NCBI RefSeq assembly: GCF_008935075.1
Contig: NZ_CP044545.1
Coordinates: 1,143,501 to 1,207,500 of the forward strand
Source of the DNA: Pradoshia sp. D12
Lineage (GTDB): Bacteria > Bacillota > Bacilli > Bacillales > Pradoshiaceae
Reading direction: 5' to 3'
Length of the DNA: 64,000 nucleotides
The notes beneath the pieces were generated by a model. The model made no database searches and was not told where the DNA came from. It saw nothing but the letters and a program-made list of their open reading frames with translations. The first letter of the stretch is position 1, and every line of letters starts with the position of its first letter. Of the stretch, positions 42,820-52,301 are shown in pieces. A program made the position numbers and the translations under genes.

Positions 42820-43566
42820 ATGCTTGGTATGCTTTTTCCGATTCTGAGAAAAAAGCAGGATTTAACAGAAACCGTACTCTTAATACAAGAAGGGGATCTG
42901 GAATTAAGAAATAATTTGCTTAAAAAATACAAACCCTTTATTAAAAAATCTGTTTCATCTGTATGCCGGCGTTATATCCGAGAAACAGATGATGAATTTA
43001 GTATTGGTCTAATTGCTTTTAACGATGCAATAGATAAGTTTTCACCTGATAAAGGAAATGGCTTATTGCCATTTGCAGATACGGTAATCCGAAGAAGAGT
43101 TATAGATTATATAAGGTCACAATCAAAAAAAATGAATGAACTGTCTTTTGAAATCCAACATGTTTCAGAAGATGAATACATACAAAGTCCATTAGATATA
43201 GAAAAATCAATTGAAAACCATCAGAGACAATTAAACTCCGAAAATTTAAAGGATGAGATTATTCGATATACTGAATTATTAAAAATCTTTCATATAACCT
43301 TTGACCAATTAGTCAAACATACACCAAAGCATGTGGATGCAAGGAATAATGCCATAAAAATCGCTAAAACAATAGCAGATGAGCCTTTGATGCTTCAATA
43401 TGTCATAGACAAGAAAAAACTGCCTATCAAAATGATGGAAGAAAAAGTTGAGGTTTCAAGAAAGACAATTGAACGCAACCGCATTTATATAATAGCTATG
43501 GTTTTGATTTTAACGGGAGATTATTTGTTCTTAAAGGATTACTTGAAGGGGGTTCTTTCAAATTGA
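42820..43566 (+). CDS. sigI: RNA polymerase sigma factor SigI
   Basis: The 248-residue sigma factor has region 2 (LRNNLLKKYKPFIKKSVSS, DDEFSIGLIAFNDAIDKFSPDKGNGLLPFADTVIRRRVIDYIRSQ) and a C-terminal DNA-binding part with VEVSRKTIERNRIYIIAM. B. subtilis SigI has 251 residues and works in heat stress and cell wall genes. ATG 42820 with AGGTGA is preferred to the TTG at 42796. The next gene overlaps its stop (TTGA), the usual sigI-rsgI pairing. Confidence 0.92.
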   Translation: MLGMLFPILRKKQDLTETVLLIQEGDLELRNNLLKKYKPFIKKSVSSVCRRYIRETDDEFSIGLIAFNDAIDKFSPDKGNGLLPFADTVIRRRVIDYIRSQSKKMNELSFEIQHVSEDEYIQSPLDIEKSIENHQRQLNSENLKDEIIRYTELLKIFHITFDQLVKHTPKHVDARNNAIKIAKTIADEPLMLQYVIDKKKLPIKMMEEKVEVSRKTIERNRIYIIAMVLILTGDYLFLKDYLKGVLSN

Positions 43567-44813
43567 AGTGTGGAATCATTATGCAAATATCAGCAACGGA
43601 AATTACTGTATTGACCCCTGAAGGCGATTTCATTAAATTGAATAAAGAACGCAAAGACTATCAAATCGGTGAAGAAGTCAGGATTGATGTTACAAACTCA
43701 AAACCAATATTCAGCAAGAAGAATGGATGGAAATTAAAAATACTGGTTCCAGCATTAGCAGCAGCTGTTTTTTTAATAGTTTGTTTCTTTCCTGCGCTTT
43801 TAACTAATTCAAAGGTATCAGCTTATGTCAGTATGGATGTTAAATCAAGTATCGAACTTGGTATAACAGACGAACTAAAAGTGGTTGAAGTAAAGGGAAT
43901 TAACGAAGAAGGGAAAGAAATTATAGCAAGACTTAAGGAATGGAAGGGCAGAGATATGGACGATGTTATCAGTGAAATGGTTACTTTAAATCGCAGTGCC
44001 GGGCATCTTAAAACCAATTCCAATATCTTGTTCTCCACCGTAATGATTGAAAAGGATAATCGAAATTTTGAATATTCCTTACAGAAAAAATTAACTGATA
44101 CTCAGGATATCCCGCAAATTGATAATTCCGTGAACATTGAAATGAAAAAGGCCTCTGTTAATGATAGACAGGAAGCAACAGATAAAGGGATTTCTACGGG
44201 TACATACCTAGAGCAAACCAATAAGAAAACCAAGAATCAGCCTTCAACTGGAGTAAAGAAAAATGATAAAATTAAAGTAACAGAAGAAAAAAGCAATCAT
44301 AAAAGCTCAAGTGTGGAAAAAGTTGAAATAAAACAGCAAACCAGTAACAGTAGTGACCGAACACAAATTCCGAATAAGTCTGCAGTCATTCAGGAAAATA
44401 AGCAAGAATCTGTTGAAGTGCCTAAAAAGGCGGGCACCGTTACAAAAGATGCTAAAGCTATACATACTACAGAAGAGAAGGCTGTAAAACAACAACATAA
44501 GGATAACAATTCAAAGCAGAGGCCACCCTCTAAAGACCAGCCTATAAACAAAGAGGTAAGAAAGGATATCATCCAGAAAGAAAGGAAAACCAATCAAAAT
44601 AAAAGAGATACTGACCGAAACAAACAACAAGTAGATAAGCGAAATAAACCAAATAAGCAACCTTATAAAAGTCGGAAACAAGATCAGGTGGACAAGCGAG
44701 ATGTCCGGAAACAAGATCAGGTGGACAAGCGTGATGTCCGGAAACCGCAGCATCAAAGAGGGAAGCAAGATGAACGTAATCAGAATCAGAAAAGAAAAGG
44801 AATGTATCAATAA
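43563..44813 (+). CDS. rsgI: Anti-sigma-I factor RsgI
   Basis: The 416-residue membrane protein has an N-terminal cytosolic anti-sigma domain (MKCGIIMQISATEITVLTPEG), one membrane helix at about residues 59-80, a folded extracytoplasmic part with YVSMDVKSSIELGI, then a long Lys/Gln/Asn-rich disordered tail that ends in repeated QDQVDKRDVRK units. The TTG start shares TTGA with the sigI stop. It holds SigI inactive until a wall or heat signal arrives. Confidence 0.9.
   Translation: MKCGIIMQISATEITVLTPEGDFIKLNKERKDYQIGEEVRIDVTNSKPIFSKKNGWKLKILVPALAAAVFLIVCFFPALLTNSKVSAYVSMDVKSSIELGITDELKVVEVKGINEEGKEIIARLKEWKGRDMDDVISEMVTLNRSAGHLKTNSNILFSTVMIEKDNRNFEYSLQKKLTDTQDIPQIDNSVNIEMKKASVNDRQEATDKGISTGTYLEQTNKKTKNQPSTGVKKNDKIKVTEEKSNHKSSSVEKVEIKQQTSNSSDRTQIPNKSAVIQENKQESVEVPKKAGTVTKDAKAIHTTEEKAVKQQHKDNNSKQRPPSKDQPINKEVRKDIIQKERKTNQNKRDTDRNKQQVDKRNKPNKQPYKSRKQDQVDKRDVRKQDQVDKRDVRKPQHQRGKQDERNQNQKRKGMYQ
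44673..44745 (+). repeat. 33-bp tandem repeat inside rsgI
   Basis: Two copies (44673-44705 and 44706-44738) differ at one base; a third copy starts at 44739 and breaks off after seven bases. Each encodes the 11 residues RKQDQVDKRDV. The near identity points to a recent duplication. Confidence 0.9.
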
Positions 44814-44839
44814 ATTCAGTCATTTACATAACTAATTAG

Positions 44840-44868
44840 AAAATGTCCGGTATTTTACCGGACATTTT
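44840..44868. terminator. Bidirectional terminator between rsgI and sspD
   Basis: AAAATGTCCGGT and ACCGGACATTTT form a perfect stem with flanking A and T runs. Confidence 0.92.
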
Positions 44869-44883
44869 CTTTGCCATATAAGG

Positions 44884-45078
44884 TTATTTAGTTTTTCCAC
44901 TCATTTGCGCTTGTGCATGTTTAACGAGCTGTTTGGTTATTTCTCCTCCTACTGATCCGTTCGCTCGTGAGACCGTATCTGACCCTAACGTAACGCCGAA
45001 TTCAGCGGCTATTTCATATTTATATTGATCAAGCATTTGCTGTACACCTGGTACCAATAATTTATTACTGCTGGACAT
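44884..45078 (-). CDS. sspD: Alpha/beta-type small acid-soluble spore protein
   Basis: The 64-residue protein has the family core [20 protein letters not shown] and [17 protein letters not shown]; the GPR protease site is at EFGV. It coats DNA in the dormant spore and is degraded on germination. Length and place next to sigI-rsgI match sspD of B. subtilis. ATG 45078 has GAGGTG; a longer frame to 45237 runs through its promoter. A sigma-G-type promoter is present. Confidence 0.95.
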   Translation of the reverse strand: MSSSNKLLVPGVQQMLDQYKYEIAAEFGVTLGSDTVSRANGSVGGEITKQLVKHAQAQMSGKTK

Positions 45079-45129
45079 TTCATTCACCTCACTACATATA
45101 CTGTGGATTTTTGTATTCCTCCACACCAT

Positions 45130-45159
45130 TAATATGGATGAAAAACATGATCTAATGCA
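45130..45159 (-). promoter_or_regulatory. Sigma-G promoter of sspD
   Basis: On the minus strand TGCATT and CATATTA are separated by 17 bases, close to the forespore consensus. Confidence 0.7.
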
Positions 45160-45213
45160 GTTTAAAGTATGGAGGAATAGGCATGGTTTCCCTTTTGATA
45201 AAGTATGAAATAT

Positions 45214-45243
45214 TGCATGAAATAGATTCCCGAACAAATACTA
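45214..45243 (+). promoter_or_regulatory. Sigma-G/F-like promoter of the small gene at 45266
   Basis: TGCATG and AATACTA are separated by 17 bases, 22 bases before the start codon. It is divergent from the sspD promoter. Confidence 0.6.
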
Positions 45244-45265
45244 ACCGCATAAAGGAGTGTGTAAA

Positions 45266-45421
45266 ATGAAACGTAAGGCAGAAATGAATGCGGTTAATAA
45301 ACTGAGTAAAACCCCTAAAAAAAATCTACAGGAAACTGAGTTTTCTGCGGAATTTACACATGGTGAGAACCCAATGAAGGGCGCTAACCGTAATTCTAAG
45401 CGTGGTAAACAGGGAGAATAA
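45266..45421 (+). CDS. Small spore-type protein, 51 residues
   Basis: ATG 45266 with AAAGGAGTG opens a very hydrophilic product: MKRKAEMNAVNKL, then QETEFSAEFTHGENPMKGAN and a basic end. The pair EF-SAEF recalls gamma-type SASP and YfhD-like small spore proteins, but I cannot assign a family. A forespore-type promoter before it, a terminator after it and the divergent sspD support a spore role. Confidence 0.78.
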   Translation: MKRKAEMNAVNKLSKTPKKNLQETEFSAEFTHGENPMKGANRNSKRGKQGE

Positions 45422-45423
45422 AA

Positions 45424-45456
45424 AAATAGAGACTCGACGTTAGTCGAGCTCTATTT
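45424..45456. terminator. Bidirectional terminator
   Basis: AAATAGAGACTCGAC pairs with GTCGAGCTCTATTT around GTTA with one mismatch. It separates the small spore gene from the convergent radical SAM gene. Confidence 0.88.
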
Positions 45457-45457
45457 C

Positions 45458-47212
45458 TTATGAAAATACTGCTGAAGGGACATAAAATAGCTTGGACCCA
45501 CCATGCTTTGGGTGGAAGTATGCAATCAACAAGGTCGGAGCCGTTATTATTTCGCCAGTTTCTAAATAATGATTCATATCAATAGATAGTTCATCAATCA
45601 GAACATGCTTGTACAGTTCTTTTTCGTTTAAATTCAGTGCCTTAAATTTCTCACCAACCAGATGAGGATTAGCCAAAACGGCCTGATAGATTGGAGATTT
45701 CTCATTTTTTGTCATGGAATATTCCCACCATGGTTTACGTGGTTTAAAGGTAAGTTGTGATAAATAATCCACTTTTAGTAAGGCAATCAGTGTTTTAAGG
45801 CTATCGGGATTCGTTACACCGATAAATTCGACGAGGCGCTTAAATAGATCCTCAGGCTGATGTCCAATGCGTGACCATTTTTTTTCTTCCCAATAACTTC
45901 CGAATTCTTGGAAGAAATCAAAAGGGGAGCTATAAACAGTGCCTACTATATACTCCATTCCAAGATCCATTCGGTGATCATTCCAATACTTTTCCAGTAC
46001 ATCCTCAACCTGCTTAATTTTAATAATATCGGAAAACGGCATTACATTATTGCTGACAATTTCGTATGGGGCTTGATCCATATATTGATAATCCCATTGT
46101 TTAGCCTGAGTTCTCAAGCCTGTGCCGCGAAGCATTTTTAAGAAGCCCAATTGAAGTTCCTCTGGCCGCATTTCAAACACATCATCAAATGTTTTTCGGA
46201 AGGAGCTATAATTTTCTTCGGGAAGTCCTGCAATAAGATCAAGATGCTGATCCACTTTCCCGCCATCCTTAATCATGGTGACTGTACGCTTTAATTTATC
46301 GAAGTTCTGTTTTCTTTTGACTAGTTCATTAGTATAATCATTGGTTGATTGGACTCCTATCTCGAAGCGAAATAGGCCGGGAGGAGCTTCTTTGTTTAAG
46401 TATTCAATTACTTCAGGCTTCATAATATCTGCTGTAATCTCAAATTGAAAAACGCAACCTGGTTCATGCTCTTTAATTAAAAATTCAAATATGTCGAGAG
46501 CATAGCTACGACTGATATTAAAAGTACGGTCCATAAATTTAATTGTTTTTGCTCCATTTTTCATCAAGAAACGGATATCTTCTTTAATATCTTCTCTATT
46601 AAAGAAACGTACGCCGGTTTCGATGGATGAGAGACAGAATTGACAGTTAAAAGGACAACCGCGGCTTGTTTCAATATACGTGATTCTCTTCGACAAGTTA
46701 GGGATATCTTCTTCAAATCTAAATGGTGATGGAATAGACTTTAAATCTACCTTTGGAGCGGCAGGTGTCAGGATAGGTTTTTCACCTTCAAGATACGCAA
46801 TTCCCTGAACAGTGTGAAAGTCTTTATTGCCATCTATTTCAGCTATAAGATTTTTAAATGTGGCTTCTCCTTCACCTATTACGATGAAATCAGCGCCTGG
46901 GATATCTTTGAGCCAGAAAAATGGATCGTATGTTACCTCTGGACCTCCAAGAACAATATAGATGTCCGGATTGATTTTTTTGAGTATGGTAATGACTTTT
47001 TTAATTTCTTCCATATTCCATATATAACAGCTAAAGCCGATTACATCTGGCTTTTGGTTATACAAATCTGTAACGATGTTCATAACCGGATCTTTAATGG
47101 TGTATTCAATAATTTCTACATTGTACTCGGGTGCTGCATACGCTTTTAAATAACGAAGGGCTAAATTGGTATGAATATATTTGGCATTTAAAGTAGTTCC
47201 AATAATTCTCAT
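45458..47212 (-). CDS. B12-binding radical SAM protein
   Basis: The 584-residue protein has an N-terminal cobalamin-binding-type domain (KPDVIGFSCYIWN, VLGGPEVTYDP), a radical SAM domain with the cluster motif RGCPFNCQFC, and a C-terminal DUF4080-like part. Members carry out radical methylations or rearrangements; the substrate is unknown. The start at 47212 is favoured by GAAAGGAAG and by the family start MRIIGTTLNAKYIHTNLALRYL; a start at 47248 is possible. Confidence 0.88.
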   Translation of the reverse strand: MRIIGTTLNAKYIHTNLALRYLKAYAAPEYNVEIIEYTIKDPVMNIVTDLYNQKPDVIGFSCYIWNMEEIKKVITILKKINPDIYIVLGGPEVTYDPFFWLKDIPGADFIVIGEGEATFKNLIAEIDGNKDFHTVQGIAYLEGEKPILTPAAPKVDLKSIPSPFRFEEDIPNLSKRITYIETSRGCPFNCQFCLSSIETGVRFFNREDIKEDIRFLMKNGAKTIKFMDRTFNISRSYALDIFEFLIKEHEPGCVFQFEITADIMKPEVIEYLNKEAPPGLFRFEIGVQSTNDYTNELVKRKQNFDKLKRTVTMIKDGGKVDQHLDLIAGLPEENYSSFRKTFDDVFEMRPEELQLGFLKMLRGTGLRTQAKQWDYQYMDQAPYEIVSNNVMPFSDIIKIKQVEDVLEKYWNDHRMDLGMEYIVGTVYSSPFDFFQEFGSYWEEKKWSRIGHQPEDLFKRLVEFIGVTNPDSLKTLIALLKVDYLSQLTFKPRKPWWEYSMTKNEKSPIYQAVLANPHLVGEKFKALNLNEKELYKHVLIDELSIDMNHYLETGEIITAPTLLIAYFHPKHGGSKLFYVPSAVFS

Positions 47213-47407
47213 GTATTTGTCATACTTCCTTTCACCGTTTGCTAACAATTCATATTATCATATTTGAGTATGGGTTTACAGTATTGGCGATATTTTACAT
47301 GGGTTCTAAGATGGTACGGTTTAATTTTCAGTAGTTAAAAATGAGAGATGACCAAGGGAATAATGGAGTGTATGGGTAAAAGGTTTTGGGAAATATAGCG
47401 GTACAAA

Positions 47408-47443
47408 AAAGTCCTTCGGAATATTCATTATTCCGAAGGACTG
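47408..47443 (-). terminator. Terminator overlapping the acyltransferase stop codon
   Basis: AGTCCTTCGGAAT pairs with ATTCCGAAGGACT, followed by TTTTTT on the minus strand. The 5' arm encodes the last codons, so the stop lies at the loop. Confidence 0.9.
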
Positions 47444-48498
47444 CGATTCATGGATTTAGATAAATCATATTTTTGTTTATAAAAATGTAATAAGCCTTTT
47501 AATTTATAGAACATCATTTTAGTATGACGGGTGTTAAACTCAATCATTGGCTGTGTAATTGACTTGACTAATGTACTCGACAGGATGATTGTAATAATCA
47601 ATGAAATTGCTGCTAATAGTATATAGTGTTCTGCAGTAGTGAAATATTCATTTAAACTTGTAAATCTAAAGGTCCGGACAAAAAAGCCATGCAATAAATA
47701 TACATAAAGGGTTTGAGTGCCCCATCTAGTAAAGAAATAGCTACCCCTAGGTACAAGGGCCATAAAGCTGACGATCATAAGAGAATTAACGATGAAAAAT
47801 CCAAGGCGCTTAAACATAGAAAGGAACGATACTGTCTCAATTTCCGAATAAGGCTTTGAACCGAGCAGCCACTGGGAGTCTATTTCCGGGAAAAATGAAA
47901 ACCATATAAAAATTACACCAAAGGATGCCAAAGCGTAAAATTTACTTTTCACTGTTGTTATTTTTTGAAAATGTTCCTTCTGACTGTGATAACCAATCAG
48001 GAAAAATGGAAAGAAGACAAATGTTCGGGATAAACTCAGATAAGTAGAGATTGTATCAATATATCCCACAAGTAAAGCAAGCGCTATTGCTAATCCAATC
48101 CCTACTAAAGGTTTGAATTTTGTAAAGACGAAAAGCATTAAATTCCAAAAGAATAGACTTAACAGAAACCATAAGGACCAATTGGGTTCCAATGCTTCGA
48201 ACTTAAGTGTTGATTTATCAAATAGGTAATAATAATAAATCGTATAGATAACCTGAAAAAGTAAATAGGGAAGAATCAGTTTAGTACTTAGCTTTTTTAT
48301 ATAGCCTTTTTTGTTAAAGCCTTTTGCAAAAAAGCCTGATAACAGTATAAAAGCAGGCATATGGAAGGTATAGATTGTAGTGTATAAAGCATAAATCGTT
48401 TCATTTTGATCAATATATGTTCGTAAAATATGACCAAAGACAACAAAAAACATTAATATGACTTTTGCGTTGTCAAAATAACTTTCCCTCTGTCTCAT
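47428..48498 (-). CDS. Membrane acyltransferase (Acyltransferase_3, YkrP-like)
   Basis: The 356-residue protein has about ten helices. The family start is YFDNAKVILMFFVVFGHIL with the catalytic-type histidine, then HMPAFILLSGFFAKGF. Such enzymes O-acetylate cell-surface polysaccharides or export succinyl/acetyl groups. ATG 48498 has GGAGGCAGC. In B. subtilis a similar gene (ykrP) sits next to kinE; here the kinase is three genes away. Confidence 0.85.
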   Translation of the reverse strand: MRQRESYFDNAKVILMFFVVFGHILRTYIDQNETIYALYTTIYTFHMPAFILLSGFFAKGFNKKGYIKKLSTKLILPYLLFQVIYTIYYYYLFDKSTLKFEALEPNWSLWFLLSLFFWNLMLFVFTKFKPLVGIGLAIALALLVGYIDTISTYLSLSRTFVFFPFFLIGYHSQKEHFQKITTVKSKFYALASFGVIFIWFSFFPEIDSQWLLGSKPYSEIETVSFLSMFKRLGFFIVNSLMIVSFMALVPRGSYFFTRWGTQTLYVYLLHGFFVRTFRFTSLNEYFTTAEHYILLAAISLIITIILSSTLVKSITQPMIEFNTRHTKMMFYKLKGLLHFYKQKYDLSKSMNRSPSE

Positions 48499-48817
48499 AG
48501 CTGCCTCCTATTATTCCCGGAAAAATTCTTTCTATTATTCCCCTTTATAATGGTAATCAAACAATTGAGAGATGAATTAGTAAAACCATCCATTTGAACC
48601 ATTATTAACAATGTGATAATCGTGTATTTCCGTACTATAATCTATGTATCTGTACTATAAGAATATAGATATCTGTTATATATAGTTTAAATGCAGAATA
48701 GCTATTGGTTTCAATATATAAATAATTCCAATTAAAAAACTGTATTCATCAGTATTTAAATAATATTTAAAGATAAACTAAACAAACTTTTTCGTTATGA
48801 AATAGGGAGGGAAAATA
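48499..48817. other. Divergent spacer before the OFOR operon
   Basis: No gene is seen. It is very AT-rich, with a repeated GTACTATAA (around 48630-48660) and a perfect 17-base palindrome at 48755-48771 that could be an operator. Confidence 0.5.
48755..48771. promoter_or_regulatory. Palindrome upstream of the OFOR genes
   Basis: TTTAAATA-A-TATTTAAA is perfect and lies 47 bases before the start codon. AT-rich chance palindromes are common, so the call is weak. Confidence 0.35.
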
Positions 48818-49831
48818 ATGACAATTCTTCCGAAAAAGAATGAGCAAGGTTTTTATGAAATTCGCCTAGAGTCAATCGGAGGACTAGGGGCAAATCTAGC
48901 CGGAAAAATGCTGGCTGAATCAGGTGTTCTGGGGCATGGTTTAAATGGATCCAATTTTTCCTCCTATGGTTCGGAAAAAAAGGGATCTCCTGTAAAGAGC
49001 TTTGTTCGTTTCTGCGATGCCGAAACTGAAATACGTGATCATAGTCCAATTGAAGAGCCTCATGTTATTGGTGTTTTTCATGAAGCACTTTATAAAATGG
49101 TTGATGTGGTGAGTGGTTTACGTCCGGATGGTATCGTTCTTGTTAATTCAACTCGTCAGTTCGATGAAATAAAAAATGACTTAAATCTTCAGTATGGAAC
49201 GCTTGCAATCGTCGATGCACTTGGTATTGCAGTAGAAGAAAAAACAAAAGTGAACACAGCTATGCTTGGAGCTTTGTTCCGTATATGTGATTTCCTCAAT
49301 CCCGAGTCCATGAAAGACGTAATTAGAAAAACATTCGAAAAGAAATATCCACATTTAGTTGAGCCAAATATCCGTACGTTTGAACGTGGCTATCATGAAG
49401 TGACGTTTAAACATTTTGAGGTACCTCAAGATGCAGAGGGCAAAAGTTTTAAAAGAGCATTACCTTTATTGGGATACGAAACCCAAGTTATTGGCGGCAC
49501 GATCATTGCTCAGGGTAACAGTATACTTAAAGACTTGTCCGGTTCCAGACAGGGTTTTTTACCTGAATGGGATGCTGAAAAATGTATACATTGTGCTGCC
49601 TGTGATACAGCTTGTCCGGATTTTTGTTTTGTCTGGGAAGAGGGAGAAGATAAGCGTGGACGCAAGCAAATGTTTTTAACAGGGATTGATTATCAATACT
49701 GTAAAGGCTGCTTGAAATGTATTGAAGCGTGTCCGACTAGCGCCCTTCGGGAAATGCGGGAAATCTTAGGTTTTGCTGAGGAAAATACAGTGAAACAACG
49801 TAATCCTTATGTAGCAGGAGGGATGAAATAA
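48818..49831 (+). CDS. 2-oxoacid:acceptor oxidoreductase, fused gamma and delta subunits
   Basis: The 337-residue protein joins a gamma domain (RLESIGGLGANLAGKMLAESG, about residues 10-200) to a ferredoxin-like delta domain with two [4Fe-4S] motifs, CIHCAACDTACPD and CKGCLKCIEACP. ATG 48818 has GGGAGG. The stop TAA shares its last A with the ATG of the next gene. Together they make an oxidoreductase that cleaves a 2-oxoacid to the acyl-CoA and passes electrons to ferredoxin. Confidence 0.88.
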   Translation: MTILPKKNEQGFYEIRLESIGGLGANLAGKMLAESGVLGHGLNGSNFSSYGSEKKGSPVKSFVRFCDAETEIRDHSPIEEPHVIGVFHEALYKMVDVVSGLRPDGIVLVNSTRQFDEIKNDLNLQYGTLAIVDALGIAVEEKTKVNTAMLGALFRICDFLNPESMKDVIRKTFEKKYPHLVEPNIRTFERGYHEVTFKHFEVPQDAEGKSFKRALPLLGYETQVIGGTIIAQGNSILKDLSGSRQGFLPEWDAEKCIHCAACDTACPDFCFVWEEGEDKRGRKQMFLTGIDYQYCKGCLKCIEACPTSALREMREILGFAEENTVKQRNPYVAGGMK

Positions 49832-52131
49832 TGGCGATATCAGAAGTAGAACTAACTGAATTGGTAAAGGATACAATGGCTGAACAAGTGACTACCTTTG
49901 AATCAGGTAATGAAATGGCCGCAATGGCTGCAGCACAAATCAATTATCACTTAATGGGGTATTTTCCAATTACCCCATCAACTGAAATAGCTCAGTATTT
50001 AGATATTATGAAATCCAGAGGAGAACATGATATTCAATTAATTGCGGCTGATGGAGAACATGGTTCGGCAGGTATTTGTTATGGTGCTGCCGTGACAGGA
50101 GCCAGGGTTTTTAATGCCACAAGCGCAAATGGACTTATGTATATGCTAGAGCAGCTACCTGTTCAATCAGGTACAAGATTTCCAATGGTTATGAATCTTG
50201 TTACTAGATCAATCAGTGGTCCGCTCGACATTCGTGGCGACCATTCTGATTTATATTTTGCCTTAAATACAGGTTGGATCATTTTGACAGCCAGAACACC
50301 TCAAGCTGTTTACGATATGAATATAATGGCGTTGAAAATCTCGGAGCATTCCGATGTACGTTTACCTGTTATAGTCGCTTATGATGGATTCTTTACATCC
50401 CATCAAAAGAGAAAAGTAAACTACTTTAAAGATAGAGAGATTGTGCAAAAATTTATTGGTGAAATGCCAACTCATTTTCCGCACGTAGATATTCACAACC
50501 CGGTAACGATTGGTGCACATATGAATGGGGATGATTTGATCAATAATCACTATCAGCAGTCTGAAGCGATGTATAAAGCCGGAGAGGTTTTTACTCAGGT
50601 AGCTTGTGAATATGCTGAACTGTCAGGTCGCCAATATGGAGTATTGGATCTATATAAGATGGAGGACGCGGAAGTTGCCTTATTCCTGTTAAATTCAGCT
50701 GCCGAGACAGCTAAAGATACGGTCGATGATTTAAGAAAACAAGGAATTAAAGCTGGCGTGATCAGTCCTAACATAATTCGTCCGTTCCCGGCAGAAGAAA
50801 TCAGAAAGGCTCTGAAGAATGTTAAAGTACTGTTGGTTGGCGAGAGAGCAGATTCCTATGGTGCCAATGGTCCCAACCTTACACATGAAGTGAAATCTGC
50901 CTTACAGGAAGATCAGGATAATCATACTGCTGTGTTAAGCCGTGTGTTTGGTTTAGGAGGAAAGGATTTTTATCCGGAGGATGCAAGGGCATTTTTTGAT
51001 ATGGCATTGCAAACATTAAATAATGGCCAAATTGAAAAAGTATTTGATTATTACGGTGTCAATCCGGGATTGCCTGAAGCCCAACCACAGCCACTTTTAA
51101 AGCCGAATAACGAAGATTTATATAAGACAGGGCTTATTCAGGTAACTCCTGATGAGGAGAGTGGAAAATTAAAGGTACGTATACCTCCTTTACGCTCATT
51201 AATGAGCAAACCAAAACGTTTGGCTTCCGGTCATGGAGCATGTCCAGGATGCGGAATTTTTCCAGCATTGGAGCTGTTCTTTAAAGGAATCGAGGGGGAT
51301 GTTGTTGTTCTGTTCCAAACAGGCTGTGCCTATGTGGTAACAACGGCATATCCATATAGCTCTCACAAACAAACGATGATTCACAACTTATTCCAAAACG
51401 GGCCGGCAACTTTATCAGGTACACTTGAAGCATTTTTGGAGAAAAAACGCCGTGGTGAAATCTCTATCAGTGATGATGCGACCTTCGTTATGATCACCGG
51501 TGATGGTGGCATGGATATAGGGATGGGTTCAGCTATTGGAACTGCACTGCGCAATCACAAACTCATTATGCTTGAGTATGATAATGAGGGATATATGAAT
51601 ACAGGCTCGCAAATGTCCTACTCTACTCCGCTTGGTCATATGACAAGTACAACAGGTGTAGGAAGAGCACAAAAAGGAAAAGCTTTTCATCATAAGGATA
51701 CAGCTCAAATCATGGCTGCCACTGGAATACCATATGTATTTACAGGATCGGAAGCTTTCCCGCAGGATTTAATTAAGAAAGCGGTGAAGGCACAATGGTA
51801 TGCGCAGAATGTAGGTACCGTTTATGGCAAAATATTAATCACCTGTCCTTTGAATTGGAAGGCAGAGGAACGTTATGGTGCTAAGATTATGGAAGCGGCA
51901 GTAAACTCATGTTTCTTCCCTCTATACGAAGTTGAGAATGGTGAAACTACCATTACTTATAATCCGGAAACGAGGAAAAAACGTATTCAACTATCTGAAT
52001 GGTTAACATATATGGGGAAAACAAAGCATCTGCTGCAGGAAGAAAATGCAGGTATGCTTGAGGAATTTGAACAAGAAGTGGATAGAAGATGGAACCGATT
52101 GCTGGCTAAGCATGAAAATCCATCCCTTTAA
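49831..52131 (+). CDS. 2-oxoacid:acceptor oxidoreductase, fused alpha and beta subunits
   Basis: The 766-residue protein joins an alpha domain (about residues 15-400; GNEMAAMAAAQINYHLMGYFPITPSTEIA) to a thiamine diphosphate beta domain (about 450-766; GHGACPGCGIFPALELFF, TPP motif GDGGMDIGMGSAIGTALRN). The active enzyme needs the gamma-delta partner encoded just upstream, with which translation is coupled. Pyruvate, 2-oxoglutarate or branched-chain oxoacids are possible; I cannot choose. ATG 49831 has AGGAGGG. Confidence 0.88.
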   Translation: MAISEVELTELVKDTMAEQVTTFESGNEMAAMAAAQINYHLMGYFPITPSTEIAQYLDIMKSRGEHDIQLIAADGEHGSAGICYGAAVTGARVFNATSANGLMYMLEQLPVQSGTRFPMVMNLVTRSISGPLDIRGDHSDLYFALNTGWIILTARTPQAVYDMNIMALKISEHSDVRLPVIVAYDGFFTSHQKRKVNYFKDREIVQKFIGEMPTHFPHVDIHNPVTIGAHMNGDDLINNHYQQSEAMYKAGEVFTQVACEYAELSGRQYGVLDLYKMEDAEVALFLLNSAAETAKDTVDDLRKQGIKAGVISPNIIRPFPAEEIRKALKNVKVLLVGERADSYGANGPNLTHEVKSALQEDQDNHTAVLSRVFGLGGKDFYPEDARAFFDMALQTLNNGQIEKVFDYYGVNPGLPEAQPQPLLKPNNEDLYKTGLIQVTPDEESGKLKVRIPPLRSLMSKPKRLASGHGACPGCGIFPALELFFKGIEGDVVVLFQTGCAYVVTTAYPYSSHKQTMIHNLFQNGPATLSGTLEAFLEKKRRGEISISDDATFVMITGDGGMDIGMGSAIGTALRNHKLIMLEYDNEGYMNTGSQMSYSTPLGHMTSTTGVGRAQKGKAFHHKDTAQIMAATGIPYVFTGSEAFPQDLIKKAVKAQWYAQNVGTVYGKILITCPLNWKAEERYGAKIMEAAVNSCFFPLYEVENGETTITYNPETRKKRIQLSEWLTYMGKTKHLLQEENAGMLEEFEQEVDRRWNRLLAKHENPSL

Positions 52132-52145
52132 TAGTATTTTAAAAG

Positions 52146-52184
52146 CCTGAAGAGATTCTATAAGATATCTCTTCAGGTTTTTTT
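52146..52184 (+). terminator. Terminator after the OFOR operon
   Basis: CCTGAAGAGAT pairs with ATCTCTTCAGG, followed by a run of T. Confidence 0.9.
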
Positions 52185-52301
52185 ATATTTTAATCTATAC
52201 CATAAGGAGGTATTTAGTCTGATTCTGATTGTTTAAAAAGGTTTTTCCATAATTTTGTAGAATAAGTATCTTATTATGTCACAGGTATTAGGAGGATCCC
52301 C

